From: Odiellus spinosus
Taxonomy: Eukaryota > Arthropoda > Arachnida > Opiliones > Phalangiidae
Assembly (NCBI GenBank): GCA_963920705.1
Contig: OY987231.1
Location: forward strand, 23,324,200 to 23,388,199
DNA length: 64,000 bases
Direction: 5' to 3'
The notes under the pieces are model-generated. The model was not told where the DNA came from and searched no databases. It saw only the letters and a list, made by a program, of their open reading frames with translations. The position numbers and the translations under genes were made by a program. Numbering within the stretch: the first letter of the stretch is position 1; each line of letters starts with the position of its first letter. Shown here one piece after another: positions 48,244-59,700 of this stretch.

Positions 48244-49330
48244 TTCGTTACTAATTTAATTTCAATTTGATGAAATTGAACTTTAGTTTCGATTATCTTC
48301 GATTTATATTTCGTTGAAGAAGTAGAAGCCGCGAATTTCACATCGTACACAACACACAATAGCGCGCACCTTGACTACATGGAGCTCGAAAACTACCGAA
48401 CAGACGCTACAAGCGCTGCCACTGACTGACGCTCCTCCCGATTCTCTCCGTCTCTCTCCCTCTCGGAACTATACAAAATATTTCTTTCCCCCCGCCCCTT
48501 TCTACTAAAAACACCGTACCAGAGCCAGTTGTCGGCGAATCGCGAAGCTAATGTCTGACGCGGTACAGTGGTAAAATTCAAAGGGCAAGGCTTACGATTT
48601 TAGGAAAATACATTGTGGGTTTTGGCGGGAAATGTTTTAATAGGCCTAAAGTTAAGAGAATAATATTGCCTCGCAACAGAGGGTTAAATAGAGAATTCAA
48701 TAATAACAATAGGCCTAATCCATCAGTAAAAAAACTAGAAACGAAATTAGGCTTAACTGGATTCTAGGAGATTCTTAATTTCTTCGCGTTGATGAGTCAG
48801 CAACCAATCAGATGTTATTAGAAATCTCATTAAGATCTTAATTAAACGACGGACCTTCGTTCATTGGTTGATGATTCTTCAATACGAAGAAATTCAAAAT
48901 CTCCATGAATCCAGCTAAGCCTAATTTCTGTATAAGTTTTAAATTTATTTCTAGTTTGTTTGTAAATTTATTTACTATGGGATTATCAAAACTCACCAAA
49001 GGTTTCGCACTAATTTACTAACATTTAATTATCAACCTGCTAAGCCTAAATTCGTTTAGAAAAAACTGTTTTTGATACCAAAGAATTATGGTATAAAAAA
49101 TGGCGCCTGAACCACTTAAACTCTAATATAAATAAATAACATTTTTTTTTCAGGGTTAAGTTTCCCTTTAAAAAGAATTGCAGTCTTTACTGAGACGAAC
49201 CGCGCGTTAGTTGCCACCGCCTCCGCTTTCCAGCTGCCGCCCCGAGCGAGCGAGATTGAACCTTAGCGCATGCGCAGTAAAAAGCGCGTTCAAACTTGGT
49301 CTATTATTATGTTGTAGTAAAATAGACCAC
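48244..49330 (-). promoter_or_regulatory. Fhos: probable FHOD promoter and 5' UTR
   Basis: Directly upstream of the FHOD start codon the sequence becomes less AT-rich in patches (48362-48500, 49195-49300). It includes a palindromic GCGCATGCGCA at 49266-49276, which matches the NRF-1-type promoter motif. The TSS cannot be fixed from sequence. A GGATTCATGGAGAT-family repeat (48724-48980) interrupts the interval. Confidence 0.45.
48724..48980. mobile_element. GGATTCATGGAGAT-family inverted-repeat element
   Basis: Left AAACTAGAAACGAAATTAGG, then CTTAACTGGATTC; right ATCTCCATGAATCCAGCTAA, then AAATTTATTTCTAGTTTG. An inner pair AGCAACCAATCAGATG and CATTGGTTGATG is also present. It matches the inner part of the 34745-35122 MITE. 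Confidence 0.72.
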
Positions 49331-49864
49331 GGGGTAACTCTCAAATTCGTTTTGTCAAAACGAAACTAACGTTTTAGTGCCGTGATTTTAACTAATGAAT
49401 AAAGAAAATATGTTTTCCTCCTAGTCTCTAATATCCGAAACTCCCAAGACGGAGACAGACCGCGACCTTGAAATCTTAAAATGATAATATTTTTTGGTTC
49501 CTTCGCGTAAAACTTTGTCGAGTTTCTTAAAGATCGTCTCGACCTTGGTTTATCTTTCTAAAGATTATTGTTAATAATTAGTTTTAACGATGTATAATTA
49601 TCTCTAATTGAAATTATAGTAGACTAGTACCACCTGTTACGATACTAGCCACAGTTAGGCTTAGCTACTAATTATTAAAAATATATATATTGAAATTTAA
49701 TTAATGCTTGAATCATCAGTTTTTTAAGGGTTTTAATGGGGGTTTTTTATCTATAGATTTAAATAAGTTTGAAATTTTAGATATAAGCTAGTTGTGGTAC
49801 CCGGGGGATTGGACATTTAGGCCCGAATTACAAATATATTAAAGTTTTATTAATTAACTATCTA

Positions 49865-50520
49865 TCTTAAACTAAGCTTTTAAAATCCCTAAAAATCTAT
49901 CCCAAAATAAGCTTTAAAATCCCTAAAAATATCTCCCAAAATAAGCTTAAAAATCCTTAAAAATCTCTCCCAAAATAAGCTTTAAAATCCCTAAAATCTA
50001 TCCCAACATAAGCTTTAAAATCCATAAAATCTTTACCAATATAAGCTTTAAAATCCCTAAAAATCTTTCCCAATATAAGCTTTAAAATCCCTAAAAATCT
50101 TTCCCAATATAAGCTTTAAAATCCCTAAAATCTTTCCCAATATAAGCTTTAAAATCCTTAAAAATCTTTCCCAATATAAGCTTTAAAATCCCTAAAAATC
50201 TTTCCCAATATAAGCTTTAAAATCCCTAAAATCTTTCCAAATATAAACTTTAAAATCCCTAAAAATCTTTCCGAATATAAGCTTTAAAATCCCTAAAAAT
50301 CTTTCCCGATATAAGCTTTAAAATCCTTAAAATCCCAATATAAGCTTTAAAATCCTTAAAAATCTTTCCCGATATAAGCTTTAAAATCCATAAAAATCTT
50401 TCCCAATATAAGCTTTAAAATCCTTAAAAATCTTTCCCAATATAAGCTTTAAAATCCCTAAAAATCTATCCCAATATAAGCTTTAAAATCCCTAAAATCT
50501 ATCAAAAAATAAACTTTGAA
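49865..50520. repeat. 32-33-bp minisatellite, about 20 copies
   Basis: Unit CCCAATATAAGCTTTAAAAT, then CCCTAAAAATCTT. Length alternates between 32 and 33 bp by one A in the A run. Each unit has a HindIII-type AAGCTT. Confidence 0.95.
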
Positions 50521-51638
50521 ATCTTAAATTCTCTTAAGGCCTATTTTATTTTCGTTAGTCTTTCCCTTTGAGTTCGTATTTATCTAAAATGGTACATTAC
50601 GTAATCTTTGGATGTGAAATAGATGAGGATGAGAAAGATAGGAGAGAGGCGAGGGTGAATCAGGATCTAAAATTCCCTGTCGACTTTTTCTAGGTAAATC
50701 TCTTAAAAGACACGAGCAGTGTTTGTTATCGCCGGTCTCTTCGAGAATTTAAAAGTTTCCCCGTCATTCCTATTCTAAAATAAAGAACAATATAGGATTT
50801 GAAGCCATGCCGAGAATATTCTTCTTACAACGGTAGATCAATTTAGGTCACGAAATGAATCATTTCGTCTAATTTAGAAATAGACGCGTTATAGAGGAAG
50901 GTTCAAAATTAAAGTCTATTTTAAATCCAACAACGAGGGAAGATTTTTTTATATTTAAAGGGAGCCTCGAGGAAATCGCGCGTAATTTAATTTTGAGATT
51001 TCTTAGACCATAAAATATATTATTTAGTAGAAAAAAATACCTAAAATAGTTAATTAGGTATTTAAATAAGTACTTTTCTGTTCGGGGAGAAGGAGATACG
51101 AACCAATCAAATTACCTCCTTTAATCAATCTCAAAAAGGTCATTATGTCGATCTACAGTGACAGTATCACTTTAATTAAGCGAGGTCCTAAAATATTACG
51201 GTTGAAATACATATAGTATCCCTTTACGACGCAAATCAAAATGTTTTAATTAATTATAGGGGAGCTTTCAATTAACAATAATTTATGACACTTCAACTTA
51301 AAATATTCAAAATGACAAAAGGGGGTGTTTTCTAGTTCTTGATCTATTGTTAAGCCTTCTTCAAAAGAACTCGATAAAATTTTAGGATAAGAAAAATTGC
51401 GATTTAAGATTTTCGAGAAGTTTTTCAAAGGAAAATATTTTAGTTCAACGTACCGCGAAACTTAAACCATAGATATTAACCCTAAGTCGTTTTAAACACG
51501 ATTACTTTTTAACTGACCCTAACCTCTAACTTCGGAGAAAACGGGTTTTATTAAGTTTTATTTTTATAAATTTCAATTTTTCCCATAAAATACTTTTAAA
51601 GAACAAGCCTCCGAATATAGATTCGTTTAGAACTCCAG

Positions 51639-51799
51639 ATAAGCTTTAAAATGAGACCAAGTACGTCGAAATCGCCCTAGAAATAACGAATTCGCGAAAT
51701 TTTGAATAACATCATGACGTCACGATGGAAAACAAAAATTATAAACTTTGTTATTTATGGGCCGATTTTGATGTAATTTATTTCATTTTGAAGATCTTA
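51639..51799. mobile_element. MITE-like inverted-repeat element, copy 2
   Basis: AAGCTTTAAAATGAGACCAA then GTACGTCGAA on the left; TTGTTATTTATGGGCCGATT, then TTTCATTTTGAAGATCTT on the right. It is the second copy of the element at 6492-6662, with GACGTCA in the middle of both. Confidence 0.65.
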
Positions 51800-52764
51800 T
51801 CGAGTTACGTACGATTATACGGTCATTATTATTAATAAAATATTATGACGTCACTAGGAAAAAGTAAAAATTATCAACTTTCGTCTTTTACACGGAGCAA
51901 AGCTATAAAAGGTGACCGACGTCAGGAAACACCTTTATCCCATTGGTTGGGAGGTAATGGCGGCCCCCAGTCGATAATAGGCATCAAAAAATCTGGGATT
52001 AAGCGTTTTTAAGAAACTTTAAAATGAAAATATAAAAATTAAATTTCTAATGTTTCTGGGCCATAATTAGCGATAAGTTTAAAATTAAAGGTAGGTCTTT
52101 CTTTAATACCTTATTTCACAATAGAAACCGCACGCAAGCTAAAGTTTCCTAAATTGTGATAATTTTTATAGCTTATGTATATATCTACTTTTATCTTTTT
52201 TTTTTTACGATTGTCCTGAAAATGCTACTAATATATCATTTGGTTTTCATGAGAAATATGTCACAACATCACTTTAAAGAGTTAGAGACTCCAAAAATAT
52301 ATTTAATTAACGGATAGAACAAAGCTTATTAGCGAATATCTCTAACAACCTTGAGAACAAACCACTTTCTAAAAACAAAAATGGGCTCTTATCGAAAAAC
52401 AAGCCCCTAGCCCTTTAACTCACGCTTTAACTACCCGTAGTATAGCTATTTAATATTAATTAATGTTAATTGTTAACTGATATAACTGGTAATTCGTTTA
52501 AAATTTTTTACATCAACCTTGAATCTAGTTTAGGAAAACGCTTTGAATTATTCCAACCAAGTGGGTTGGTTTACCATAGTTAATGCCCACGAATAATATA
52601 ATATTTAAGTTTAATTACACGCTTAAATTTACAGCGAGGATTATAATCATCCCGCCTTCGTGTAATGAAAATAAAACTACTGTTTTCTAAAACAAACTTT
52701 GTACGTAAAAATACTTCTTCATATCCTTTGCTTTTTTCATAAATAATTAACTAAATTGGTTAAA

Positions 52765-52828
52765 TTTAAAGGGAGAATGAAACTTAATAAAAAAATCACT
52801 CGTTGTTAGGTTGCATTCTCCCTTTAAA
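52765..52828. mobile_element. 64-bp minimal GGGAGAATGAAAC element
   Basis: It consists almost only of the two terminal inverted repeats: TTTAAAGGGAGAATGAAACT, about 20 bases, then GTTAGGTTGCATTCTCCC and TTTAAA. It is probably an extreme internal deletion of the family represented by 34745-35122. Confidence 0.82.
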
Positions 52829-53305
52829 TACTTTTACTAAAATACTTTTCAAATATTAGAAATAAGAAGGGAAATATTAAGAAAATCATAAATTAGGTGT
52901 ACATGCAGTTGTGGGGGGAAGTGGCTAGCCCCTCGCTGACTTAATTGAAGAAAAAGCATAACCAACACGAATCAATGTTTTACGAAGATTTTCTCCCAAG
53001 ATAATAGTTTAATTTTAAACGTTTAAGTTAAAGTAGACTGTCTGTATTTGTATATGGATATATTTATCTGTGTATTTGTTTAAAATGGAACGGCCATTTC
53101 ATTTAGACTAGAATCTCAAGGCAATTTTCCAAAGTTTAAAAAAAAAGCACGAATATTCTTGGCAGGCTAACTATGGGGGGCATCTAGATTCCGCTCTCTC
53201 TCTCTCCTAATGGCTATTGTTCCAAGAAACTACTTCGCAGACTGTCATAGAAAAACTAAAATTAAAAAAATTATACCTCCCATAGACTCGCGAGTTTACA
53301 CCTTG

Positions 53306-53352
53306 AACATTTTTTTCCCTATTGATGTTAATATTGAGTATCAATCCGCATT
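53306..53352 (+). repeat. copy of dispersed TATCAATCCGCC motif
   Basis: Contains GTTAATATTGAGTATCAATC followed by CGCATTGAC. The upstream CTACTTT half is degraded. Confidence 0.65.
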
Positions 53353-53412
53353 GACTTTGGTTACGTTACAAACTTCTCAATAAACAAATTATACCAGTTT
53401 TAAAGGGTTAGG

Positions 53413-53758
53413 GACTAGCATTTCTTAATCGATTTGAAATGGTAAAATCAAATTGATATTCAAATCGCCAGGAGTCGTTTTAAGCGTCACGTGTTCACGC
53501 AGTATCTTTATAAAATCGATTTATCATAGCTTCATCTATAGCCACGTTCGTACTAGGCCTTGGAATCGATTTAAACCGTTACAAAACGTTTCTCTTTAGT
53601 CGTGTGAGCGTGAAAGCGTTTTTTCTCGAATCGATTTCGTTCGATTTGTCGAAACTGCTTCGGGAACCAATTTCGTACCGATTCGGCTGGTTTCAACAAC
53701 CGATAGATGGAGCTACGATAAATCGATATATAAATGAACGCGAGACTAGTGTCACTAG
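53413..53758. mobile_element. two AGCCGCGTTC-family copies, head to head
   Basis: 53413-53542 is a truncated + strand copy (TTCTTAATCGATTTGAAATG, ending ATAGCTTCATCTAT). 53543-53758 is a minus-strand copy starting AGCCACGTTCGTACTAGGCC and ending AGACTAGTGTCACTAGCC. The junction at CTATAGCC suggests that one copy inserted into the other. Confidence 0.75.
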
Positions 53759-54154
53759 CCCTTTAAAGAAACTGTAAAGTCAAGACTGGGAAAATTGTCA
53801 AAGAAATAAAAAAAGATTGTAGCTTAGGTTTGATATTATTATTGAAAATAAAAACGTTAAATAGGTCAAGCTGACCCGCTGTTACTTCAAGGGACGATGA
53901 AATAATAAATCCCCAATTTTAATCTTAAGATTATATTTAACACTATAAAGCGTTTAAGACCAGATTAGTCTCCTCAGTCTTCACTCGGGGTTATTTTTAT
54001 TTTAATCTGCTTTCAAAGAAAATCTTTAAATACTTAACAATAGGCGGATAGTGTTTCACGCAGTTTTAAGATTACGCAATTTGATAAAAAAAAAATTAAT
54101 TTGTTTTAAAATAATTTTTACGTTTAATTTGTTGGTTTGTTTTTGTTAATTAAT

Positions 54155-54800
54155 ATAGATTGGTTAAATAATTAATATTGGTATTTAATTAATATCGGTA
54201 TTTGATTAATATTTGATAATTAATATCATATTTAATTAATATTAGATAATTAATATCATATTTAATTAATATTAGATAATTAATATCATATTTAATTAAT
54301 ATTAGATAATTAATATCGGTATTTGATTAATATTAGATAATTAATATCGGTATTTGATTAATATTAGATAATTAATATCATATTTAATTAATATTAGATA
54401 ATTAATATCGGTATTTGATTAATATTAGATAATTAATATCATATTTAATTAATATTAGATAGTTAATATCGTATTTAATTAATATTTGATAATTAATATT
54501 GGTATTTAATTCATATAAGATAATTAACATCGATATTTAATTAATATAAATAATTACTATAGGTATTTAATTAATATAGATAATTAATATCGGTATTTTT
54601 TTAATTTAGATAAGTATAATCGGTATTTGATGAATATTAGATAATTAATATCGGTATTTAATTAATAGTTGATAATTAATATCGGTATTTAATTCATATG
54701 AGATAATTAACATCGGTATTTAACTATTATAGATAATTAATATCGATATTTTATTAATATTAGATAATTAATATAGCTATTTAATTAATATAAATTATTG
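54155..54800. repeat. 30-35-bp AT-rich minisatellite, about 20 copies
   Basis: Unit TTAATATCGGTATTTGATTA then ATATTAGATAA, with CATATTTAATT variants. Nearly free of G and C. Confidence 0.93.
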
Positions 54801-55617
54801 AATATTATTTAAATATATATTTTAAAATAATAATTAAGTTTTTAAATAGTAAAATAATTGCTTAACCTTCAAGCAATATACTTTCTGTACCCTTTCATCC
54901 AATATTATATTAAAATAATAAAATTTGATCACGATTTTAAAAATGTTGAAAACGTTTATTGCCTTGAATGATGTTGAAATTAAAAGAACTAAAGGGGATT
55001 TTTCCGGAGAATAAAAAAAAACAAAATATCTTAACATTTCCTGAATGAAAAAAATTTAACCCAGGTGCATTCAAATTTAAATTTTAAATTAGCAAAATAT
55101 TATATGGGATATCTATAGAATATTTGCAATTTTAGAATGCTCAAAATCCTTGCAGAAAAACGTATCCATTACCCTAGAAACTACTTTCTAACTAAGACTG
55201 TTTCTGAATATACGTTGCCCTAATCGAAACCACTCTTTAAAGTCAGTACTATTTAAAGCTAGGATTAATTCAATCTCTATTAATCGTTTTAATAGAGATA
55301 AAGGTAGGAATATCTAAGCAACTACCGAAATTTCAAACTGACTATGATTAAAGTTACAACACGTGCCACCTGCTTCAAGTTTTTTAAAAAGAAAAATCTA
55401 CGAAATATTTTCTTTAAAAACTTAAAAAGAAAATTTCGTGAGCAATCAAAAACGCAACACGCTTTTTCTAATCGCTTCTAAAATGGGGTTTTGAACAACA
55501 CCAATCCGCGAAAATATTAAAAGCACGCTAAAAGGCTAAATCGTTTTTCACGCTTGAACTAAAACCTAATTTCCGATACCCGCATCCCGAATTCCCGATT
55601 ATTAACCAGCTCTAAAC

Positions 55618-56040
55618 TTTAGTGCTACAAAATGTGTAGTTAGCGATGCGCTAGCGCCATCTAATACGGACGAACGGTACTAAATTTACGCCAGAAATTC
55701 TAAAATCTAAATTAAGAAAAAAGGCACTACAAAATGTGAACTTAACGATGCGCTGGCGCCATCTAACATGGACGAGCGATACTAAATTTACGCGGGAAAT
55801 TCTAAAATCTAAATTTAGAAAAAAGGCGCTACAAAATATGAGCTTAACGATGCGCTGGCGCCATCTAACACGGACGAACGGTACTAAATTTACGCGGGAA
55901 ATTGTAAATTAAGGGAAAATGTGCTACAGAATACAGATAAAGCAGAAAAATTATAGTTAGCGATGCGCTGGCGCCATCTAGTTCGGACGAACGATACTAA
56001 ATTTCCCCGGGGGAAATTCTAAGTTATGGAAAAGCTTGCT
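55618..56040. repeat. four-copy tandem repeat, about 110-bp unit
   Basis: Each unit has GCGATGCGCTGGCGCCATCT, then CGGACGAACGGTACTAAATT and CGCGGGAAATTCTAA, plus AAAAAGGCGCTACAAAAT. GC-rich cores sit in AT-rich spacers. It lies about 300 bp downstream of the last visible Ser-rich exon on the minus strand. No coding frame is conserved between units. Confidence 0.92.
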
Positions 56041-56353
56041 ACAGATGGTACGATCATAAGTAGATAAAATAAATATTTAGAAGTTCTTCACGTATTATAA
56101 AATAATTTTTTCCTTTGGTATGTTTCTAAAATTATCAATTTAGCAAAGAAATGGCTTCATTTTTAGGATACTAATTATGTATTTACCATTTTATGATGCT
56201 AAAATATGTTTTTACTTTGCTAATGCCCTAAATCATAAAATTAACTTCGCAATAAACATTTCAAAAGGACCATTGTAAAAGCCTTATTAATTGACCACTA
56301 ATATAGATAAAACCCCACGAATAACCATAAAACAAGATTAAAAAGGTACTCAC

Positions 56354-56760
56354 CATAACCTTGGGGCTTTTGAGTATATGTCCTTTCATCTTGGTGGCTT
56401 CGCGTACACGTACGCGATCGGAGTCGATCTCTTCGGTGCACTGCTGTAGTTCAGGGTTCATGGCTTTACTCTCGCGAATTCTGACAGCGCTCGAGTCGAT
56501 TTCCTCCGTGTATTCCTCGACATTGGACTTAAGTAGTTTGGCGGCCTCGTGAACTCTGACGTCTTTGGGCTCGACCTCTTCGACAGCGCTGGAGGCGGTC
56601 GACTCGCTCTCCGAACTAGCCTCATCCTCAATCCCTTGACCAATCTTTTTTAGGCCTAACGGGTCATCATCGTCATCGTCTATCGGTCCAGTCGGGAATC
56701 CGAATCGTGGACTCGATGGAGAAACAGTACCCAACATTTCGTCAATATCTTTGCATTTAC
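56354..56760 (-). CDS. Ser-rich protein, exon C (acidic, VRxREAxK repeats)
   Basis: 407 bp, starts phase 1 (acceptor CATTTTTCAG) and ends phase 0 at GTTATG|GTGAGT. Encodes GKCKDIDEMLGTVSPSSPRF, a DDDDDD run, a Ser/Glu-rich segment, and three diverged repeats of about 23 residues: DVRVHEAAKLL, AVRIRESKAM and RVRVREATKM, the last two preceded by TEEIDS. Translation across the donor runs to a stop, so the junction or a short read-through end is needed. Confidence 0.82.
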
Positions 56761-59700
56761 CTGAAAAATGTACCCGGATATTAGACTTAAGTACTTAAAA
56801 GCAGGAGAAATAAATAAGCCTAATACGTGACGTAACGCGAATATTTCACGAGTTCTAAATGGAATTTGAGAACATATTTTATAATCATTATTTTTTTTCA
56901 ATGGAAATTTCTCAACTTGGGAGCTATGCCTAAAATTACTCAACTTGCGAGCTAAGCCTAAAATTACTGAACTTGAAAGCTAAGCCTAAAAATACTGAAC
57001 TTCCGAGCTAAGCCTAAAATTATTCAACTTGCGGGCTAAGCCTAAAATTACTCAACTTCCGAGCTAAGCCTTAAATTACTCAACTTCCGAGCTAAGCCTA
57101 ATATATATTAATTTTAAAAACTTAGGAGTTAAGTCTGTAACTTATTTTAAAGAGTTTGAATGAAAATTTAAGAGAGCTAAGCCTAATTTGAAAATCGAAT
57201 AATCCCAAGCTAAGATTTGAAATTGTCCAACTTACCAATGAAGAGAGTTAATTGCTGTCGAGCTTTATCTTTAACGTCTTTCTTAGTATCCCGAGGCTGC
57301 TTATCAGTTTCTTCTTCTTCTTCTTCGTCGGAAGTCGGAGGTATCAACGTAGTCGTGATTGGCTTCGCGGGCTGTTCCCTTTGAAATTCAACTTCCAACT
57401 CTTCGAAAGTTTTCTCTCTGTCGTTCAAAATCGAATCTATGTCGCGACATTTTCCAATAAATCTTTCTCCCGTTTTGCTAACGCGTCTTTTGGAAGGGGT
57501 AGCTATAGACACGTCCTCTTTACGACCACCAACCTCCTCCGCCTGTTGTTTATTCTCAATTCCTGACACTTCCAACGTTTCCGGCGACGCCAAGGGTTCG
57601 GAAAATCCAGAATCTCTAGGCGAAGCTTCTTTAACGAAGGTAGTAAGTACAACAACGTCAGTCGTCCCACCAGTTGTCTTAACGCCAGGAGACGCGATAG
57701 GTTCCGTCGTCCCAGGGGCATCTTCTTCGGAAGAGTCTTCCGAAGAGCTTGTCTCTGTTTTGTTAGCTTCCAAAACGCTGTCCGATTGAACGTGTATAAC
57801 GGTGGCCGATTTTTGCACGTGACTTCCGTTTCCATTCGGTAATAACTGTAAGTCGAGGTTGGACGACGCGACACTGGCGTCACTATCCTCGCTATTTTGG
57901 TCGCTAGTTTCGGCCGGTTCCTCGTTTAGTTTAGACGGAAATTTGGGGAAAGTTAATCGAACTGGTGGAGTGGGACCTTCAGCGCCGCTACTTAACATCG
58001 ACTCCTCGGCTTCACACTCGTCACAACTGGTTTCAGTTTCGGTGGCGGTGATTAAAGATTCCCTTCGAAGAATTACGGGACTCGTCGGTGGTTTAGCCGA
58101 ATTTGGTACAGTTAAGTTATCGACGGTACCATCGTGGGAGTGACATTTGAAATTCGATCTCGAACGATTAATAACTTTACCGGGCATGTTTTTCTCTTCA
58201 TTCGAGTGACTTCGCGAGAAAGGTTTGTCCTCGTTATTATTAAGTACTACGTTAAGTACGTCTTCTTTGGAACCTTTCCTCCTACGTCTCGGTCGAACTC
58301 TGTTGACCTTTTCGGAGCAATCTTCGTCGCTGGACGTTGAAGAATCGGCTTCCCGTCCTTTGGTGTCCAATAAGTCAGCCGAAGAACTACGACTCGACGA
58401 TATAAGGACGTCATCCCTACTACCGCGTCTACGTCGTACTACAACTACGACGTCATCGGGTTGTTGTTGCGGCGACGTGACTTTCGCGTGGGAATTACTC
58501 TTGTGAAGATTATTTTTGGACCCGCTTTTGCGTAATTCCTCAACAGCCAGTCGAGATTTCGAAGTGGTACGATTTAATTCCAACATTTTCTTCTTGGACG
58601 ATGATCGTGTTAATGTGGAATCGTTACCGTCTTCGATACTAGATTGACTATTCTTACGATGAGGGTGAGAATGATGATGTTCCGATTTCCTAGCGCGTCT
58701 TTCCGTGGCTCTCATCTCCTCCTGTCTTCGAGCGTATTCCTCCTTGCCTCTTTCGTCTAAATTCATATTTAAAATTGACTTCCGGTAATCTTTTTTAACT
58801 CCTCCTTCGTCAGCGGTGAATTCTGACTCCGGATTGGGTGAAACGTCGCGCGAAAATGAATTGGTACCAGTAACTGGTTCAGCGATGGTATCAACGACAG
58901 TCAAATGACTCGGTGATTTTTTTGGCGATAATAAAGTCGAAGTGGTGGGTGTTGTAGCGACCTTTTTACCATCTTGACCATCTTCTTTCGGTTCTTTCGA
59001 CGTTATAAACCTTGATGGCGTCGTAGGACTGGTTGGGGAACGTCCGGAACTAATACCAGACGGGTAATAACTCCTAGATGATGATGGTCCAGCGTACTTG
59101 CTGTAGTATTTATCGAAATATATCGTCGATGGTCTCGAAGGATGACCTATTCCGTAACGTCTAGGTGTACTACTAGAACCGGATATGGTACTCGCTGTCG
59201 TTTCCGGTACGGCTCTAGCTTCGATTTCCTTGGAGTTAACTTGTATCCCAGAACTTCGACACGGTGGTAATACTTTTGGTACTTTTTTCTCTGGATATTT
59301 AATTTTAACCGTGGCAGAAATTATTTCAACTCCTGGCTTTTTGTTGATGGGTACTTGTGACGCGGTTTTATTACCTTCCGGCGTAGGTAAAGACGGTGAC
59401 GTAGCTCGACTGATTAAAACGTAACTTGAACCGTCTTCGTTTTGAGAATCGCTCTCATCTTCTGACTCTGTTTCTTCGCTATCATCCGATTCGGATTCAG
59501 AAGTGAAATCCGCGGGAGCTTTACCGACATTCTTAGACTTCGATTCGGATTTCGATAAACCGGAAGTAGAATTTTGTATATTTGGACTAGAAACGTCGTT
59601 AGTTTTTCTCGAAGAAGCGTAGGTAGGTGTTCTCGAAGGATACGAGAAACTTTGAGGTCGACTGTAATTCGTTTTCGTGACCGTTGGTCGGCTATAATTA

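Larger units (their letters stand above)
49330..56353 (-). other. non-coding interval between Ser-rich exons and FHOD promoter
   Basis: I searched the minus strand for an acceptor followed by coding-like sequence and a stop that could end the upstream Ser-rich gene, and saw none. The interval holds minisatellites (49865-50520, 54155-54800, 55620-56040), MITE-like elements and ordinary AT-rich sequence. Stretches 50530-51630 and 51800-52760 hold nothing I can name. Confidence 0.6.

Noticed and set aside
48076-48300. Read-through of the Ser-rich gene into FHOD exon 1
   Set aside because: In-frame TAA and TGA lie immediately before the exon 1 ATG, and the only nearby AG acceptor would put TAA in frame. 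A fusion must skip exon 1.
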